49,215 nucleotides of DNA, taken from the NCBI RefSeq assembly GCF_000585215.1, contig NZ_AONC01000031.1, forward strand, positions 1 to 49,215, in the 5' to 3' direction. How positions within the stretch are numbered: position 1 is the first letter of the stretch; each line of letters opens with the position of its first letter. This document shows positions 37,197 through 47,137 of this stretch, piece by piece. The position numbers and the translations under genes are program-made. The stretch comes from Imhoffiella purpurea (GTDB lineage Bacteria; Pseudomonadota; Gammaproteobacteria; Chromatiales; Chromatiaceae). A model generated the notes under the pieces. The model saw only the letters and a list, made by a program, of their open reading frames with translations, was not told where the DNA came from and made no database searches.

Positions 37197-38240
37197 ATGA
37201 ATCCACCCGACGAGATCGAAATCACCCGCCCGGACGACTGGCATCTGCACATCCGCGACGGGGCCTCGATGGCCCATGTCGTCCGCCTGACGGCGCGCCA
37301 GTTCGCCCGCGCCATCATCATGCCTAATTTGCGGCCTCCGGTCGTCACCACGGAGCAGGCGCTCGACTACCGCGCGCGCATCCGCTCGGCACTGCCCGAG
37401 GACAGCGGTTTCCAGCCGCTGATGACGCTCTATCTCACCGACCGGACCTCACCCGCCGAGATCGCCGCGGCCCGAGCCAGCGGTGCGGTGTTCGCCTGCA
37501 AACTCTATCCGGCCGGCGCCACCACCAACTCGGAGAGCGGCGTCACCGATCTCCGGCATGTCTATCCGGCGCTCGAGGCGATGCAGCGCGAGGGGCTGCC
37601 TTTGCTGGTGCACGGCGAGGTCACGGATGCGGAAGTGGACATCTTCGATCGCGAGCGGTACTTCATCGACCAGCGCCTGGAGGGCATCGTCGCCGACTTC
37701 CCCGGACTCAAGGTGGTCTTCGAGCACATCACGACCCGCGAGGCGGCGGATTTCGTGCGCGAGAGTCCGGACACGCTCGGCGCCACCATCACCCCGCACC
37801 ATCTGCTCTACAATCGCAACGCCATCCTGGCTGGCGGCATCCGTCCGCACGTCTACTGTCTACCCGTGCTCAAGCGCGAATCGCACCGGACGGCACTGGT
37901 CGAGGCGGCGACTGGCGGAAATGCCAAGTTCTTCCTCGGCACCGACAGCGCACCACATCCGGCCCGGGACAAGGAGTGCGGTTGCGGATGCGCGGGCATC
38001 TTCAGCGCCCATGCCGCGATCGAACTCTATGCGGAGGTATTCGAAAAGGCGGGCGCACTCGACCGCCTGGAGGCGTTCGCCAGCCATCACGGCCCGGACT
38101 TCTACGGCCTGCCACGCAACAGGGAGAAGATCCTGCTGCGTCGAGAATCCTGGCAGGTACCCGATGAATATCCCTTCGGCGAAGACCGCGTCGTCCCGCT
38201 GAAGGCGGGAGAATCGATCGGCTGGCGCTTCGGCAACTGA
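37197..38240 (+). CDS. pyrC: Dihydroorotase (class II, PyrC type)
   Basis: The 347-residue zinc enzyme interconverts carbamoyl-aspartate and dihydroorotate in pyrimidine synthesis. The zinc pair is in [11 protein letters not shown] at residues 14-24. The carboxylated lysine lies in [18 protein letters not shown] near residue 102. [18 protein letters not shown] is near residue 138, [14 protein letters not shown] near 178, and [19 protein letters not shown] near 250 with the catalytic Asp. The chain follows E. coli PyrC throughout. The start ATG at 37197 has a poor ribosome site; an ATG at 37180 is in a frame that stops at once. Confidence 0.96.
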   Translation: MNPPDEIEITRPDDWHLHIRDGASMAHVVRLTARQFARAIIMPNLRPPVVTTEQALDYRARIRSALPEDSGFQPLMTLYLTDRTSPAEIAAARASGAVFACKLYPAGATTNSESGVTDLRHVYPALEAMQREGLPLLVHGEVTDAEVDIFDRERYFIDQRLEGIVADFPGLKVVFEHITTREAADFVRESPDTLGATITPHHLLYNRNAILAGGIRPHVYCLPVLKRESHRTALVEAATGGNAKFFLGTDSAPHPARDKECGCGCAGIFSAHAAIELYAEVFEKAGALDRLEAFASHHGPDFYGLPRNREKILLRRESWQVPDEYPFGEDRVVPLKAGESIGWRFGN

Positions 38241-38253
38241 CGGCCGGGGCCCA

Positions 38254-39033
38254 TCACTGGGACGATGGCGGCTCCGGGCTGCCGAAGTCGACGTCGTTCC
38301 AGAAGTCCTCCTGACCCTCGGCGACCGGCGGATTGCCGTCGTAGACGAGGTTCTGGCGGCGCTGCAGATAGACGTCGCGCAAAAAGCTGTAGGGATCGAT
38401 GGCCGCATCCTCGAGGATCTGACCGGCGGTCAGCAGATCGGCACGCCGGTCGACGGCCCGCAGACCGACCAAACCCCAGCTGACCTTCTCCTCGCGGATG
38501 TTGATCAGAGGATCCGTGTAGAGGTCGCCAGCGAGCCCGATGGTGTCGCGGATGGAACTCGGCCCGAGCAGCGGCAGCACGAAATAGGCCCCCGGTTCCA
38601 CCCCCCAGTAACCGAGCGTCTGACCGAAATCCTCCTTGTAGCTCGGCAGGCCGACGTTGGTCGCGACATCGACGAAGCCGAGAACCCCCACGGTCGAATT
38701 GATGAAGATACGACCGACATCGCTGCCGGCGCGCGACATCTTGAACTGGAGGATGTTGTTCACCGCCGAGGTGAAATCGGCGATGTTGTTGAAGAAGTTG
38801 GTGATCCCCCGGTCCACGGGCTCAGGCGTCACCGCCTGATAGGCCTTGGCCACGGGCTGCATGAAGGCGCGATCGAAATCGGTGTTGAAACGATAGACGG
38901 CCCGATTGTAGGGCTCCAGGGGATCGCGCGGATCGGCTACCCGCCCGGGATTCGAGGCGCAACCACCCAGAAGGGCCGCGGTCAAGACCCCCAAACACGC
39001 CAGCCGACAGCCGACCATTTCGACACCCTTCAT
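38254..39033 (-). CDS. mlaA: MlaA (VacJ) outer-membrane lipoprotein
   Basis: The 259-residue precursor has a lipoprotein signal with lipobox LGGC, lipidated Cys at residue 25. The mature chain shows the MlaA pattern: [20 protein letters not shown] near 38, then [40 protein letters not shown] near 115 and [20 protein letters not shown] near 150. MlaA works with OmpC-like porins and the MlaBCDEF transporter to pull phospholipids out of the outer leaflet. The other mla genes are not here. GGGAGGGA eight bases before the ATG supports the start. Its stop lies 13 bases from the convergent pyrC stop. Confidence 0.95.
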   Translation of the reverse strand: MKGVEMVGCRLACLGVLTAALLGGCASNPGRVADPRDPLEPYNRAVYRFNTDFDRAFMQPVAKAYQAVTPEPVDRGITNFFNNIADFTSAVNNILQFKMSRAGSDVGRIFINSTVGVLGFVDVATNVGLPSYKEDFGQTLGYWGVEPGAYFVLPLLGPSSIRDTIGLAGDLYTDPLINIREEKVSWGLVGLRAVDRRADLLTAGQILEDAAIDPYSFLRDVYLQRRQNLVYDGNPPVAEGQEDFWNDVDFGSPEPPSSQ

Positions 39034-39169
39034 GCTCGAATCCCTCCCCGACGGATTGGCCGCATGCTACCACACCGCAGGACCCCCAACAGAGATCCTG
39101 AGAGGGTCACGAGATGACCGAGATCAGGATCCATTTGGCATTCGCCGCCCGCCCACTTATGCTGTCGCG

Positions 39170-39850
39170 ATGAGAGACGAAGATCTGATACAAGACGGCA
39201 TCGCCCAGCGCTTTCGCGGCTTTCTGCCCGTCGTCGTCGACGTGGAGACCGCCGGCTTCGACGCGCAACGCCATGCGCTGCTCGAAATCGCCGCCGTCAT
39301 CATCCGCATGCGGCCCGACGGAGTGATCGAACCGGCACAAACGCTGGCCTGCCATGTTCTTCCGTTCGTGGGCTCGGAGATCGATCCCCGCGCACTCGCA
39401 TTCAACAGGATCGATCCGGATCACCCGTTCCGCGACGCCGTTTCGGAACAGGACGCGCTGAACCGCGTTCTCACGCCCATCCGCCGCGCGGTGAAATCGA
39501 CCGGCTGCAACCGGGCCATCCTGGTCGGACACAACGCCCATTTCGACCTCGGATTCCTCAAGGCGGCCGTCGAGCGAACCGGGTTCAAGCGCAATCCCTT
39601 CCACGCCTTCAGCGTCTTCGATACGGTGACGCTCGGTGGACTGGTCTTCGGCCAGACGGTGCTGGCGAAGGCGTCCCGGGCGGCCGGTCTCCACTGGCAG
39701 AACAGCGAGGCCCATTCGGCCATCTACGACGCGGAACAGACGGCACGCCTCTTCTGCACCATCGTCAACCGCTGGCGGGAACTGGATCCGGTGAGATTCT
39801 GGGAGCAGGGACCCGAGGGGATGAGTGGAATGCAGCTGGACATCGACTGA
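39170..39850 (+). CDS. rnt: Ribonuclease T
   Basis: The 226-residue DEDDh exonuclease trims the 3' ends of tRNA and other stable RNAs. Exo I is [20 protein letters not shown] (acids near residues 24 and 26). [14 protein letters not shown] near 80 is an RNase T hallmark. Exo II is [20 protein letters not shown] near 120, and Exo III is [16 protein letters not shown] near 180. I chose the ATG at 39170, where RNase T homology begins; the open frame runs 46 codons further upstream with no similarity. It is divergent from mlaA and convergent with grxD. Confidence 0.95.
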   Translation: MRDEDLIQDGIAQRFRGFLPVVVDVETAGFDAQRHALLEIAAVIIRMRPDGVIEPAQTLACHVLPFVGSEIDPRALAFNRIDPDHPFRDAVSEQDALNRVLTPIRRAVKSTGCNRAILVGHNAHFDLGFLKAAVERTGFKRNPFHAFSVFDTVTLGGLVFGQTVLAKASRAAGLHWQNSEAHSAIYDAEQTARLFCTIVNRWRELDPVRFWEQGPEGMSGMQLDID

Positions 39851-39943
39851 ACGACCCCATCGCCAAAGTCTGTATCCCCCAAGGCGCACGAACGGCGGCC
39901 GAACCCCTCGGAATCCCAGCCAGCCCGATCCTTCCTTCCGAAA

Positions 39944-40279
39944 TCAGGCGCCGGCGGCCTCGGCCTTGGAGGCGGCCTGCTCCATCATCTCCTTGAGCTC
40001 ACCGCTGGCATGGAGTTCCAGGGTGATATCGCACCCACCGACCAGTTCGCCATCGATATAGATCTGCGGGAAGGTCGGCCAGTCCGCATAGCGCGGCAGA
40101 TTTTCGTAGATCTCCGGATCCTGCAGCACGTTGACGTAGGCGAAGGGAACGCCGCAATCCGAAAGCGCGGCGGCGGCGCGCATCGAGAAACCGCACTGAG
40201 GAAATTGGGGAGTGCCCTTCATGTAGATCACAACTGGATTGCTCTTGACCTGATCGCCGATTTTCTCCAACACGTCCAT
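39944..40279 (-). CDS. grxD: Monothiol glutaredoxin GrxD
   Basis: The 111-residue protein carries the monothiol CGFS motif (C29) in YMKGTPQFPQCGFSMRAA. The glutathione-contact motifs WPTFPQIYIDGELVGGCD follow near residue 68. Monothiol glutaredoxins of this size carry and pass on [2Fe-2S] clusters with BolA partners and do not mainly reduce disulfides. It is often located beside rnt or sodB in gammaproteobacteria; here rnt is adjacent. The stop is 93 bases from the convergent rnt stop, and AGGTGAG stands before its ATG. Confidence 0.96.
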   Translation of the reverse strand: MDVLEKIGDQVKSNPVVIYMKGTPQFPQCGFSMRAAAALSDCGVPFAYVNVLQDPEIYENLPRYADWPTFPQIYIDGELVGGCDITLELHASGELKEMMEQAASKAEAAGA

Positions 40280-40375
40280 CGCTCACCTCACCTTGATATG
40301 GTTGATCGACCTCGGCGAGAGAGTCGGGACGCGGTGGAGCATTTCAAGCCGATGGTCTGGTGACGACGGCCTGGC

Positions 40376-42154
40376 TCAGGCGTCGATATGACGCTGCAAC
40401 CACAGCTCCAGCAAGGCCAGATGCCAGAGCTTGCTGCCCTGGATACGGGTGTGATGCATGTCCGGCGCGGCGAGCAGGCGGTCGACATAGTCGCGCCGAT
40501 AGAGACCGCGCTCGCGGCAGGCACGCGAGTCGAGCGTGTCGCGCATCAGCTCGAGAAAGGATCCGCGCACGTATTTGAGGGCCGGCATGGGGAAATAGCC
40601 CTTGGGACGGTCGATCACGGCGTCCGGCAGCAGGCCCCGGGCCAACGTCTTGAGCGGATATTTGCCGCCCTCGCGCAGCTTGAGCTCGGGCGGACAGCGC
40701 GCGGCCAGCTCGACCAGCTGATGGTCCAAAAATGGAACCCTGGCCTCCAGCCCCCAGGCCATGGTCATGTTGTCGACGCGCTTGACCGGGTCGTCGACGA
40801 TCAGGGTGGTGACGTCGAGGCGTAGCACGGCATCCATGAAGGTATCGGCCCCGGACGCCTCGAGACGCCGGGCGACCAGATCCGAGGTGTAGTCATCACC
40901 GCCGTAGGCATCCGTCATCATCCGCAGATACTCGTCGTGATCGCGGTCGAAATAATGCTTGCCGAACCGCTCCACCGGTGGACCGCCGCGCTCGGCCTGC
41001 ATCCGCGGATACCAGAAATAGCCCCCGAAGACCTCGTCGGCGCCCTGTCCGGACTGAACGACCTTGATCTGACGCGACACCTGCTCGGCGAGCAGATAGA
41101 AGGCCACTGCGTCCTGACCGAACATGGGCTCGGCCATGGCGCCGATCGCCTCCGGCAGACGCTGCAGCACCTGATCGTTGGGAACCAGGAATTTGTGATG
41201 CGCGGTCGCATAGCGCTCGACCACCAGATCGGAATACTGGAACTCGCTGCCGGCCTCCTCCGGCGTGTCCTCGAACCCGACCGAAAAGGTGCGCAGATCC
41301 GACACGCCCGCCTCGGCCAGCAGGGCCACCAGCAGGCTGGAGTCCAGCCCCCCGGATAGCAGCACCCCGACCGGCACGTCGGCGACCTCGCTGCGGATCT
41401 TGACGGCATGACGCAGCGCCGTATGGATCGCATCCAGCCAGCCCGACTCGCTCAGCGGCGACTCGGGCCGGGTCGCCTCCAGGCTCCAGTAGACCCCCTG
41501 GGTACGGCGGCCCAGGTCGTCGATACGCATCCAATGGCCCGGGGCCAATTTGCGAATACCCTTGACGACCGTTCGCGGGGCCGGCACCACCGCATGCAGG
41601 GTGAACAGGTGATGGAGCGCGACCGGATCGAGGTCGGTATCGACGCCGCCGGCCGCGAGCAGCGCCTGCGGACTGGAGGCGAAGCTGAAGACGCCGCCCC
41701 GATCGCTCCAATAGAGGGGCTTGATACCGAAACGGTCGCGCGCCAGAAAGAGCGATCGCTGTCCGGCATCCCAGATGGCGAAGGCGAACATGCCGTGCAG
41801 ACGCCCGACCGCCCGCTCCCCCCAGGCGTGCCAGGCCTTGAGGATGACCTCGCTGTCGCCCTCGGAGAAGAAGCGGTAGCCGAGCCCCTGGAGCTCGGCA
41901 CGCAGATCCCGATAGTTATAGATGGTGCCGTTGAAGACCAGGGCGAGTCCGAGTTCGGCATCCACCATCGGCTGATTGGAGCGGATCGAGAGATCGATGA
42001 TCGAGAGCCGCCGATGGCCGAAAGCGAGCGCGCCGTCGCTATAGCTTCCGCCATGATCCGGACCGCGGCTCACCAGCGCTTCCATCATGCACTGGACGCG
42101 ACCCAAACCAGCCGGTGCGCCGTCGAGACGCAATTCACCGCAAATGCCACACAC
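40376..42154 (-). CDS. asnO: Asparagine-synthase-like amidotransferase (N-acetylglutaminylglutamine type)
   Basis: The 592-residue protein starts MCGICGE, so Cys2 is the glutaminase nucleophile. SRGPDHGG and VFNGTIYNYRDLRAELQGLG complete the N-terminal domain. The synthase domain has the PP-loop LLSGGLDSSLLVALL near residue 265 and SGQGADEVFGGY near 375. The C-terminal stretch RPKGYFPMPALKYVRGSFLE fits the subgroup that makes N-acetylglutaminylglutamine amide, an osmolyte, better than AsnB proper. The start is GTG at 42154, with GAGGAGGG seven bases before it. The synthetase partner (ngg) that usually lies next to this gene is not in the window. It is 40 bases after the hydantoinase-B-like gene. 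Confidence 0.85.
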   Translation of the reverse strand: MCGICGELRLDGAPAGLGRVQCMMEALVSRGPDHGGSYSDGALAFGHRRLSIIDLSIRSNQPMVDAELGLALVFNGTIYNYRDLRAELQGLGYRFFSEGDSEVILKAWHAWGERAVGRLHGMFAFAIWDAGQRSLFLARDRFGIKPLYWSDRGGVFSFASSPQALLAAGGVDTDLDPVALHHLFTLHAVVPAPRTVVKGIRKLAPGHWMRIDDLGRRTQGVYWSLEATRPESPLSESGWLDAIHTALRHAVKIRSEVADVPVGVLLSGGLDSSLLVALLAEAGVSDLRTFSVGFEDTPEEAGSEFQYSDLVVERYATAHHKFLVPNDQVLQRLPEAIGAMAEPMFGQDAVAFYLLAEQVSRQIKVVQSGQGADEVFGGYFWYPRMQAERGGPPVERFGKHYFDRDHDEYLRMMTDAYGGDDYTSDLVARRLEASGADTFMDAVLRLDVTTLIVDDPVKRVDNMTMAWGLEARVPFLDHQLVELAARCPPELKLREGGKYPLKTLARGLLPDAVIDRPKGYFPMPALKYVRGSFLELMRDTLDSRACRERGLYRRDYVDRLLAAPDMHHTRIQGSKLWHLALLELWLQRHIDA

Positions 42155-42194
42155 AGGGACACCCTCCTCGCAAACTCACTCGGTCCTCGCCGAC

Positions 42195-43754
42195 TCAAGT
42201 CATCGGCTCGGGGAAATCGCCGCCCCAGCCGCCCCCACCCGGGGTCTCGACACAGAGCAGATCGCCGGTTTCGACCGCCAAACCGACCTTGGGTGCCAAA
42301 TCCTGCCCGTTGAGCCGATTGTGACCGGCCGCCCCGGCAAGGCCGCCAGCGATCCCCCAAGGGGCGAACCGGCGCCGCTCGGTCAAGAGGGTGACCTGGG
42401 CAGGGGCCAGGAAACGAAAGGACCGAACCAGGCCCTCGCCGCCGTTGCGACGCCCGCGACCGCCAGAGCCGGAGCGCAATCCGTAATGCTGGATACGAAT
42501 CGGGAAACGGGATTCGACGACCTCGACGGGGGTATTGAGCGTATTGGTCATGTGCGACTGCACCCCGCTCCAGCCCCCGCCGAGGGGGCCAGCACCCATG
42601 CCGCCGCCCATCGTCTCATAATAGTCCCAGGCAGACCCGGGTTCGGCAGACCCCATGGCGAGATTGTTCATGCTGCCGTGACTGGCCGCGGGGATGGCCT
42701 CGGGGATCGCCTGAGCCAAGGCCCCCATGACCACATCGACGATGCGCGAGCTGGTCTCGACATTGCCGGCAGCGACCGCGGCCGGACGCCTGGCATTGAG
42801 GAAGCAGCCCTCAGGTACGGCCAGCCGAATGGGGCGGAAGCTGCCGGCGCAGGCGGGCGTCTGATGGGGCATCAGACACCGGAAGACGTAGAGTACGGCG
42901 GCGGCTGCAACGGCCAGCGGACAATTGATGTTGCCCGCCACCTGAGGAGCCGTCCCACCGAAATCCAGCGAGACCTCTCCCATATCGACACGCATCGCCA
43001 AACGGATCGGGATGTCCACCGTTCCCTGTCCGTCGTCATCCATCCGATCCTCGAAACGGTAGAGACCGGTGGGGATGGCGCTCAAGGCATTGCGTGCCAG
43101 GCGCTCGCCATACGCATTCAGCGCATCGAGCATTTCGGCATAGCCGACCGCGCCCATCTCGGCGATCAGCGCGCCCAGACGCGCCAAGCCGGCGCGATTC
43201 GCGCTCACTTGGGCATAGAAATCCCCCTGGGCGTCCTCCGGGTTGCGGGTCGCCCCGAGGATGCGTCCGATCACCTCGGAATCGATCTCACCATGGCGTA
43301 CCAGACGGACCGGCGCGATGACCAAACCCTCTTCGTCCAATCGGCTCGAAACCGGCATGGAACCCGGCGAAGCGGCTCCGATATCGGCGTGATGCGCGCG
43401 ATTGGCGACGAACGCGATCAAATCGCCCGCCGCGAACAAGGGCGCGATCAGGGTGACGTCCGGCAGGTGGGTGCCGCCCAAGAAGGGATCGTTCAGGACC
43501 AGCATGTCGCCATCGGCCCAGTCGACGGCCGCGACGATCGCGGCCATCGCATGGGCCATGCTGCCCAAATGGACCGGGATGTGTGCCGCCTGGGCGCTCA
43601 GTTGCCCATCCCGATCGAAGATGGCGCAGGAATAATCCAGCCGGTCTCGGATGTTGGGAGAGAAGGCCGCCTGCCTCAGCACGGCCCCCATCTCGTCGCA
43701 CACCGCATCGAGACGGTTGGCAAAGAGGGCGAGTTCGATCGGGTTCACCTTCAT
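42195..43754 (-). CDS. Hydantoinase B / 5-oxoprolinase family subunit
   Basis: The 519-residue protein opens with VNPIELALFANRLDAVCDEM and has RDRLDYSCAIFDRDGQLSAQ, VLNDPFLGGTHLPDVTLIAP and HHADIGAASPGSM, all typical of HyuB. Later come INCPLAVAAAAVLYVFRCL and ETMGGGMGAGPLGGGWSG, and the usual Gly-rich end TPGGGGWGGDF. Family members open or carboxylate cyclic amides or ketones (N-methylhydantoin, 5-oxoproline, acetone) with an HyuA-type ATP-binding partner. No hyuA lies on either side, so the substrate is unknown. GAAGGA before the ATG supports the start. It may share a transcript with the amidotransferase downstream. Confidence 0.9.
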   Translation of the reverse strand: MKVNPIELALFANRLDAVCDEMGAVLRQAAFSPNIRDRLDYSCAIFDRDGQLSAQAAHIPVHLGSMAHAMAAIVAAVDWADGDMLVLNDPFLGGTHLPDVTLIAPLFAAGDLIAFVANRAHHADIGAASPGSMPVSSRLDEEGLVIAPVRLVRHGEIDSEVIGRILGATRNPEDAQGDFYAQVSANRAGLARLGALIAEMGAVGYAEMLDALNAYGERLARNALSAIPTGLYRFEDRMDDDGQGTVDIPIRLAMRVDMGEVSLDFGGTAPQVAGNINCPLAVAAAAVLYVFRCLMPHQTPACAGSFRPIRLAVPEGCFLNARRPAAVAAGNVETSSRIVDVVMGALAQAIPEAIPAASHGSMNNLAMGSAEPGSAWDYYETMGGGMGAGPLGGGWSGVQSHMTNTLNTPVEVVESRFPIRIQHYGLRSGSGGRGRRNGGEGLVRSFRFLAPAQVTLLTERRRFAPWGIAGGLAGAAGHNRLNGQDLAPKVGLAVETGDLLCVETPGGGGWGGDFPEPMT

Positions 43755-43888
43755 CGCTGAAGTCCTTCCGCTTCAAGATCGTAGATCGGGTCATCGGTCC
43801 CGCCGAAGAGGGCCGAAACTTGCAAAATCGCGCCTTCGACCGCATGGTGCGAGCGATTTCGGGCGGGAGGTCCGCGCCGCCTTATGGG

Positions 43889-43918
43889 TTGAGATGGACA
43901 TATGCGGGCCAATCTAAT
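43889..43918 (+). promoter_or_regulatory. Sigma-70-like promoter of sodB
   Basis: TTGAGA (43889-43894) and TCTAAT (43913-43918) each match the consensus in five of six bases and are 18 apart. Transcription would start near 43925, giving a leader of about 65 bases before the sodB ATG. Confidence 0.55.
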
Positions 43919-43989
43919 TCCCCATCGATCGCTGCACGAACGAGCGATACCAGGATTTCAACCGACCATCAATCACAGGAGAAGACATC

Positions 43990-44574
43990 ATGGCGCACGA
44001 ACTTCCGGCACTTCCCTACGAAAAGAACGCGCTCGAGCCCGTCATCTCGGCCGAGACCATCGAGTACCACTACGGCAAGCATCACCAGACCTATGTCAAC
44101 AATCTGAACAACCTGATCGCTGGAACCGAATTCGAGAGCATGAGCCTCACGGATATCATCATGAAATCCTCGGGCGTGCTCTTCAACAACGCGGCACAGG
44201 TCTGGAACCACAGCTTCTACTGGCAGTGTCTCAGCCCGAACGGCGGCGGCGCGCCCAGCGGCGACCTGGCAACGGCGATCGACGCCACGTTCGGCTCCTT
44301 CGACGAATTCAAAAAGGCGTTCAGCCAGTCCGCGGCCACCAATTTCGGTTCCGGCTGGACCTGGCTGGTCAAGAACGCGGACGGCTCGATCGAGGTCTTC
44401 AACACCTCGAACGCCGGAACGCCCATGACCGAGGGCAAGACCGCCCTGCTCACGATCGATGTCTGGGAACACGCCTATTACATCGATTACCGCAATGCCC
44501 GTCCCAAATATCTCGAAAGCATCTGGGACAAGATCGATTGGTCCTTCGTCGAGGCGAATTTTGCCGGTCAATGA
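43990..44574 (+). CDS. sodB: Iron superoxide dismutase
   Basis: The 194-residue cytoplasmic enzyme dismutates superoxide. Metal ligands are H27 (EYHYGKHHQTYV), H74 (NHSFYW), D157 and H161 (DVWEHAYYIDYRN). The Fe-type marker NNAAQVWNHSFYWQC places Gln at residue 70, as in E. coli SodB, rather than the Gly of Mn enzymes. Ribosome site AGGAG is nine bases before the ATG, and a good promoter lies at 43889. A hairpin with T run lies about 100 bases after the stop, and argD follows. Confidence 0.97.
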   Translation: MAHELPALPYEKNALEPVISAETIEYHYGKHHQTYVNNLNNLIAGTEFESMSLTDIIMKSSGVLFNNAAQVWNHSFYWQCLSPNGGGAPSGDLATAIDATFGSFDEFKKAFSQSAATNFGSGWTWLVKNADGSIEVFNTSNAGTPMTEGKTALLTIDVWEHAYYIDYRNARPKYLESIWDKIDWSFVEANFAGQ

Positions 44575-44627
44575 CATTCACAGGCGAAAAACTTTCGGGC
44601 AAATAAGGGGTTTATGGCCCTGATCCC

Positions 44628-44657
44628 TTGTCTCGACTAGACGCTTAGCGTTATATT
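44628..44657 (+). promoter_or_regulatory. Candidate promoter upstream of argD
   Basis: TTGTCT (44628-44633) and TATATT (44652-44657) are 18 bases apart; the second box matches the consensus in five of six bases. Transcription would start near 44664, immediately before a terminator hairpin, and argD lies 87 bases further on. Confidence 0.4.
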
Positions 44658-44677
44658 TCCACACTTCGCCTTACGAT

Positions 44678-44715
44678 AAAGGCGGTTTCCCTTGCGGAGG
44701 AACCGCCTTTTTTAT
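44678..44715 (+). terminator. Intrinsic terminator in the sodB-argD gap, possible arg leader attenuator
   Basis: AAAGGCGGTT and AACCGCCTTT pair around a short loop (44678-44710) and run into TTTTTTATTTT. It may simply end the sodB transcript. However, a promoter candidate lies just upstream of it and the argD ATG only 36 bases downstream, so it could also cut short the arg transcript. Confidence 0.85.
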
Positions 44716-44750
44716 TTTCTTGTTGCTGTTTGATTCGGGGCCTTGACGCC

Positions 44751-45929
44751 ATGAGCGAACCCTTGATGGCCACCTACAAACGCCTTCCCGTCACCTTCGA
44801 ACGAGGTGAGGGGGTCTGGCTCTGGGATACCGACGGGAAGCGTTATCTGGACGCACTCTCGGGGATCGCCGTGTGCGGACTCGGCCACGCCCATCCGGCG
44901 GTACGCGACGCGATCTGCGCTCAGGCGGGCCAGCTGATCCATACCTCGAACCTCTACGGCATCGCCGAGCAGGAACGGCTCGGCACCATGCTGGCCGAAC
45001 GCGCGGGCATGGACCGGGTCTTCTTCGCCAATTCCGGGGCCGAGGCGAACGAGGCCGCGATCAAGCTCGCGCGGCTCCACGCCCATCGGCGCGGCATCGA
45101 GAATCCGGCGATCCTGGTCGCCGAGCACAGCTTCCACGGACGCACGCTCGCCACCCTGTCCGCCACCGGCAATCGCAAGGTCCAGGCGGGATTCGAGCCC
45201 CTGGTTCAAGGCTTCGTCCGAGTTCCCTACGACGATATCGAGGCCGTCGAGATCGCCGCGACCAACCGGCCGAACATCGTCGCCATCCTGATCGAGCCGA
45301 TCCAGGGCGAGGGCGGCATCAACATCCCCTCGCCCGACTATCTCGCTCGACTGAGAGCGATCTGCGACCGCGAGGGCTGGCTGCTCATCTACGACGAGAT
45401 CCAGACCGGGATGGGCCGAACCGGCCGGCTGTTCGCGCACGAGCACAGCGGCGCGCGCCCCGACGTCATGACCCTCGCCAAGGGGCTCGGAAACGGCGTC
45501 CCGATCGGCGCCTGCCTGGCGCGCGGCGCGGCGGCCGAGGTGCTGACCGCAGGCACGCACGGGTCGACGTTCGGCGGCAATCCGCTGGCCTGTCGTGTCG
45601 GCCGAGCCGTTCTGGAAACGCTCGAGTCGGAGGCACTGATCGAGAATGCCGCACGCCAAGGCGACTACCTGCTGACCGCCTTCAACGAAGCACTCGGCCA
45701 GATCAAAGGCGTCGTATCCATACGCGGCCGCGGTCTGATGCTGGGTATCGAGCTGGACCGCCCCTGTGCCGAACTCGTCCCCGCGGCGCTGGATGCCGGG
45801 CTCCTGATCAACGTCACCGCCGACCGCGTCGTCCGCCTGCTCCCACCACTGATTCTCGCCCAGCCCGAGGCCGATCAGCTCGTTCAGACCCTGAGCGGAT
45901 TGATTCGCGACTATCTGACCGACGACTGA
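44751..45929 (+). CDS. argD: Acetylornithine aminotransferase
   Basis: The 392-residue PLP enzyme makes N-acetylornithine from the semialdehyde in arginine synthesis and may also serve lysine synthesis. Signatures are [19 protein letters not shown] near residue 35, [18 protein letters not shown] near 95, [20 protein letters not shown] near 215, and the PLP lysine in [14 protein letters not shown] near 246. I chose the ATG at 44751 (MSEPLMATY); the frame also offers TTG at 44730, which is less likely. The ribosome site is poor for either. argF follows after 19 bases, so the two form an operon. Confidence 0.95.
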   Translation: MSEPLMATYKRLPVTFERGEGVWLWDTDGKRYLDALSGIAVCGLGHAHPAVRDAICAQAGQLIHTSNLYGIAEQERLGTMLAERAGMDRVFFANSGAEANEAAIKLARLHAHRRGIENPAILVAEHSFHGRTLATLSATGNRKVQAGFEPLVQGFVRVPYDDIEAVEIAATNRPNIVAILIEPIQGEGGINIPSPDYLARLRAICDREGWLLIYDEIQTGMGRTGRLFAHEHSGARPDVMTLAKGLGNGVPIGACLARGAAAEVLTAGTHGSTFGGNPLACRVGRAVLETLESEALIENAARQGDYLLTAFNEALGQIKGVVSIRGRGLMLGIELDRPCAELVPAALDAGLLINVTADRVVRLLPPLILAQPEADQLVQTLSGLIRDYLTDD

Positions 45930-45948
45930 GGATGCCCCATCGGAGACC

Positions 45949-46884
45949 ATGAATTCCATGGATGCCCAACCCAAGCAGTGCCGTCACTTCCTCAGTCTGC
46001 TCGACCTCGGTGCCGACGAGGCGCGCGCCCTCATCGCCCGCGCCATCGAGCTCAAGCGCATCCAGCGCTCGGGCCAGATCTACAGCCCCTTCACCAACCG
46101 CACGCTGGCGATGATCTTCGAGAAGTCCTCGACCAGAACCCGCGTCTCCTTCGAGGCCGGGATGGTGCAGCTCGGCGGACATGCGCTCTTCCTGTCTCCG
46201 CGCGACACTCAGCTCGGCCGTGGCGAGCCGATCGAGGACAGCGCGCGGGTCATCTCGCGCATGGTCGATATCGTCATGATTCGGACCTTCGATCACGCGA
46301 CGGTCGAATGCTTCGCCGCGCATTCGCAGGTCCCCGTGATCAACGGACTGACCGACTATCTCCATCCCTGCCAGCTGCTCGCCGACATGCAGACCTATTT
46401 CGAGCATCGGGGCGACATCCGCGGGCGCCGCGTGGCCTGGATCGGCGACGGCAACAATATGTGCAACTCCTTCATCGAGGCCGCGCAACTGTTCGATTTC
46501 GAGCTGATGGTCGCCTGTCCGGAGGGCTTCGAGCCCAAGGCCGAGCTGTTGGCCGCCGCTGGCGACCGCGTCAAGATCGTGCGCGAGCCGCAGGAGGCCG
46601 CCGCAGGCGCCCATCTGATCTCCACCGACGTCTGGGCCAGCATGGGCCAGGAAGAGGAGCAGGCACGTCGGCAGAAGGCCTTCGCGACCTATCAGGTCGA
46701 CGATGCGGTCATGGCCCGCGCGGCCCGGGATGCGGTCTTCCTCCATTGCCTGCCGGCCCATCGCGGTGAAGAGGTCACGGCATCGGTCATCGACGGCCCC
46801 CGGTCGGTCGTCTGGGACGAGGCCGAGAACCGCCTCCATGCCCAGAAGGCGCTACTGGAATTCCTGCTGCTCTCGCGTCACTGA
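45949..46884 (+). CDS. argF: Ornithine carbamoyltransferase
   Basis: The 311-residue enzyme makes citrulline from ornithine and carbamoyl phosphate. The carbamoyl-phosphate loop is [15 protein letters not shown] near residue 58. [14 protein letters not shown] lies near 107 and HPCQLLADM near 137. [16 protein letters not shown] is near 160, and the ornithine motif [12 protein letters not shown] is near 268. The length is that of anabolic OTC. An alternative ATG lies three codons after the first. It forms an operon with argD; no other arg gene is in the window, and no ArgR box was recognised upstream. Confidence 0.96.
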   Translation: MNSMDAQPKQCRHFLSLLDLGADEARALIARAIELKRIQRSGQIYSPFTNRTLAMIFEKSSTRTRVSFEAGMVQLGGHALFLSPRDTQLGRGEPIEDSARVISRMVDIVMIRTFDHATVECFAAHSQVPVINGLTDYLHPCQLLADMQTYFEHRGDIRGRRVAWIGDGNNMCNSFIEAAQLFDFELMVACPEGFEPKAELLAAAGDRVKIVREPQEAAAGAHLISTDVWASMGQEEEQARRQKAFATYQVDDAVMARAARDAVFLHCLPAHRGEEVTASVIDGPRSVVWDEAENRLHAQKALLEFLLLSRH

Positions 46885-47137
46885 CGCAGCCCTTCCCGGG
46901 CACCGATTCGACTCATCCTTCCGACTCAGCGGCGTCCGGACAGACCCTGTACGTCGAGTGGCCCGTATGGGCTGCAAGACTCCGGCGAGAGCCGAGGCCC
47001 AACCCGAGACGATCCGAACCGCCTCGCCACATCGCCGACCCGCGCGATCTCTCCCGATACCGGCCAGGACCATGTCCGCTCCGAGCGCCGGGCGTATACT
47101 TCAAACCTTTGGATTAGAGTAAGAAAGGTCCCTTTCC

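Noticed and set aside
44730-44750. TTG start for argD, seven codons upstream of the ATG
   Set aside because: ArgD homology begins at MSEPLMATY and neither start has a ribosome site that would favour TTG.
46885-47137. Possible leader peptide or attenuator before ilvD
   Set aside because: No short ORF rich in Ile, Leu or Val codons and no alternative hairpins with a T run were found.
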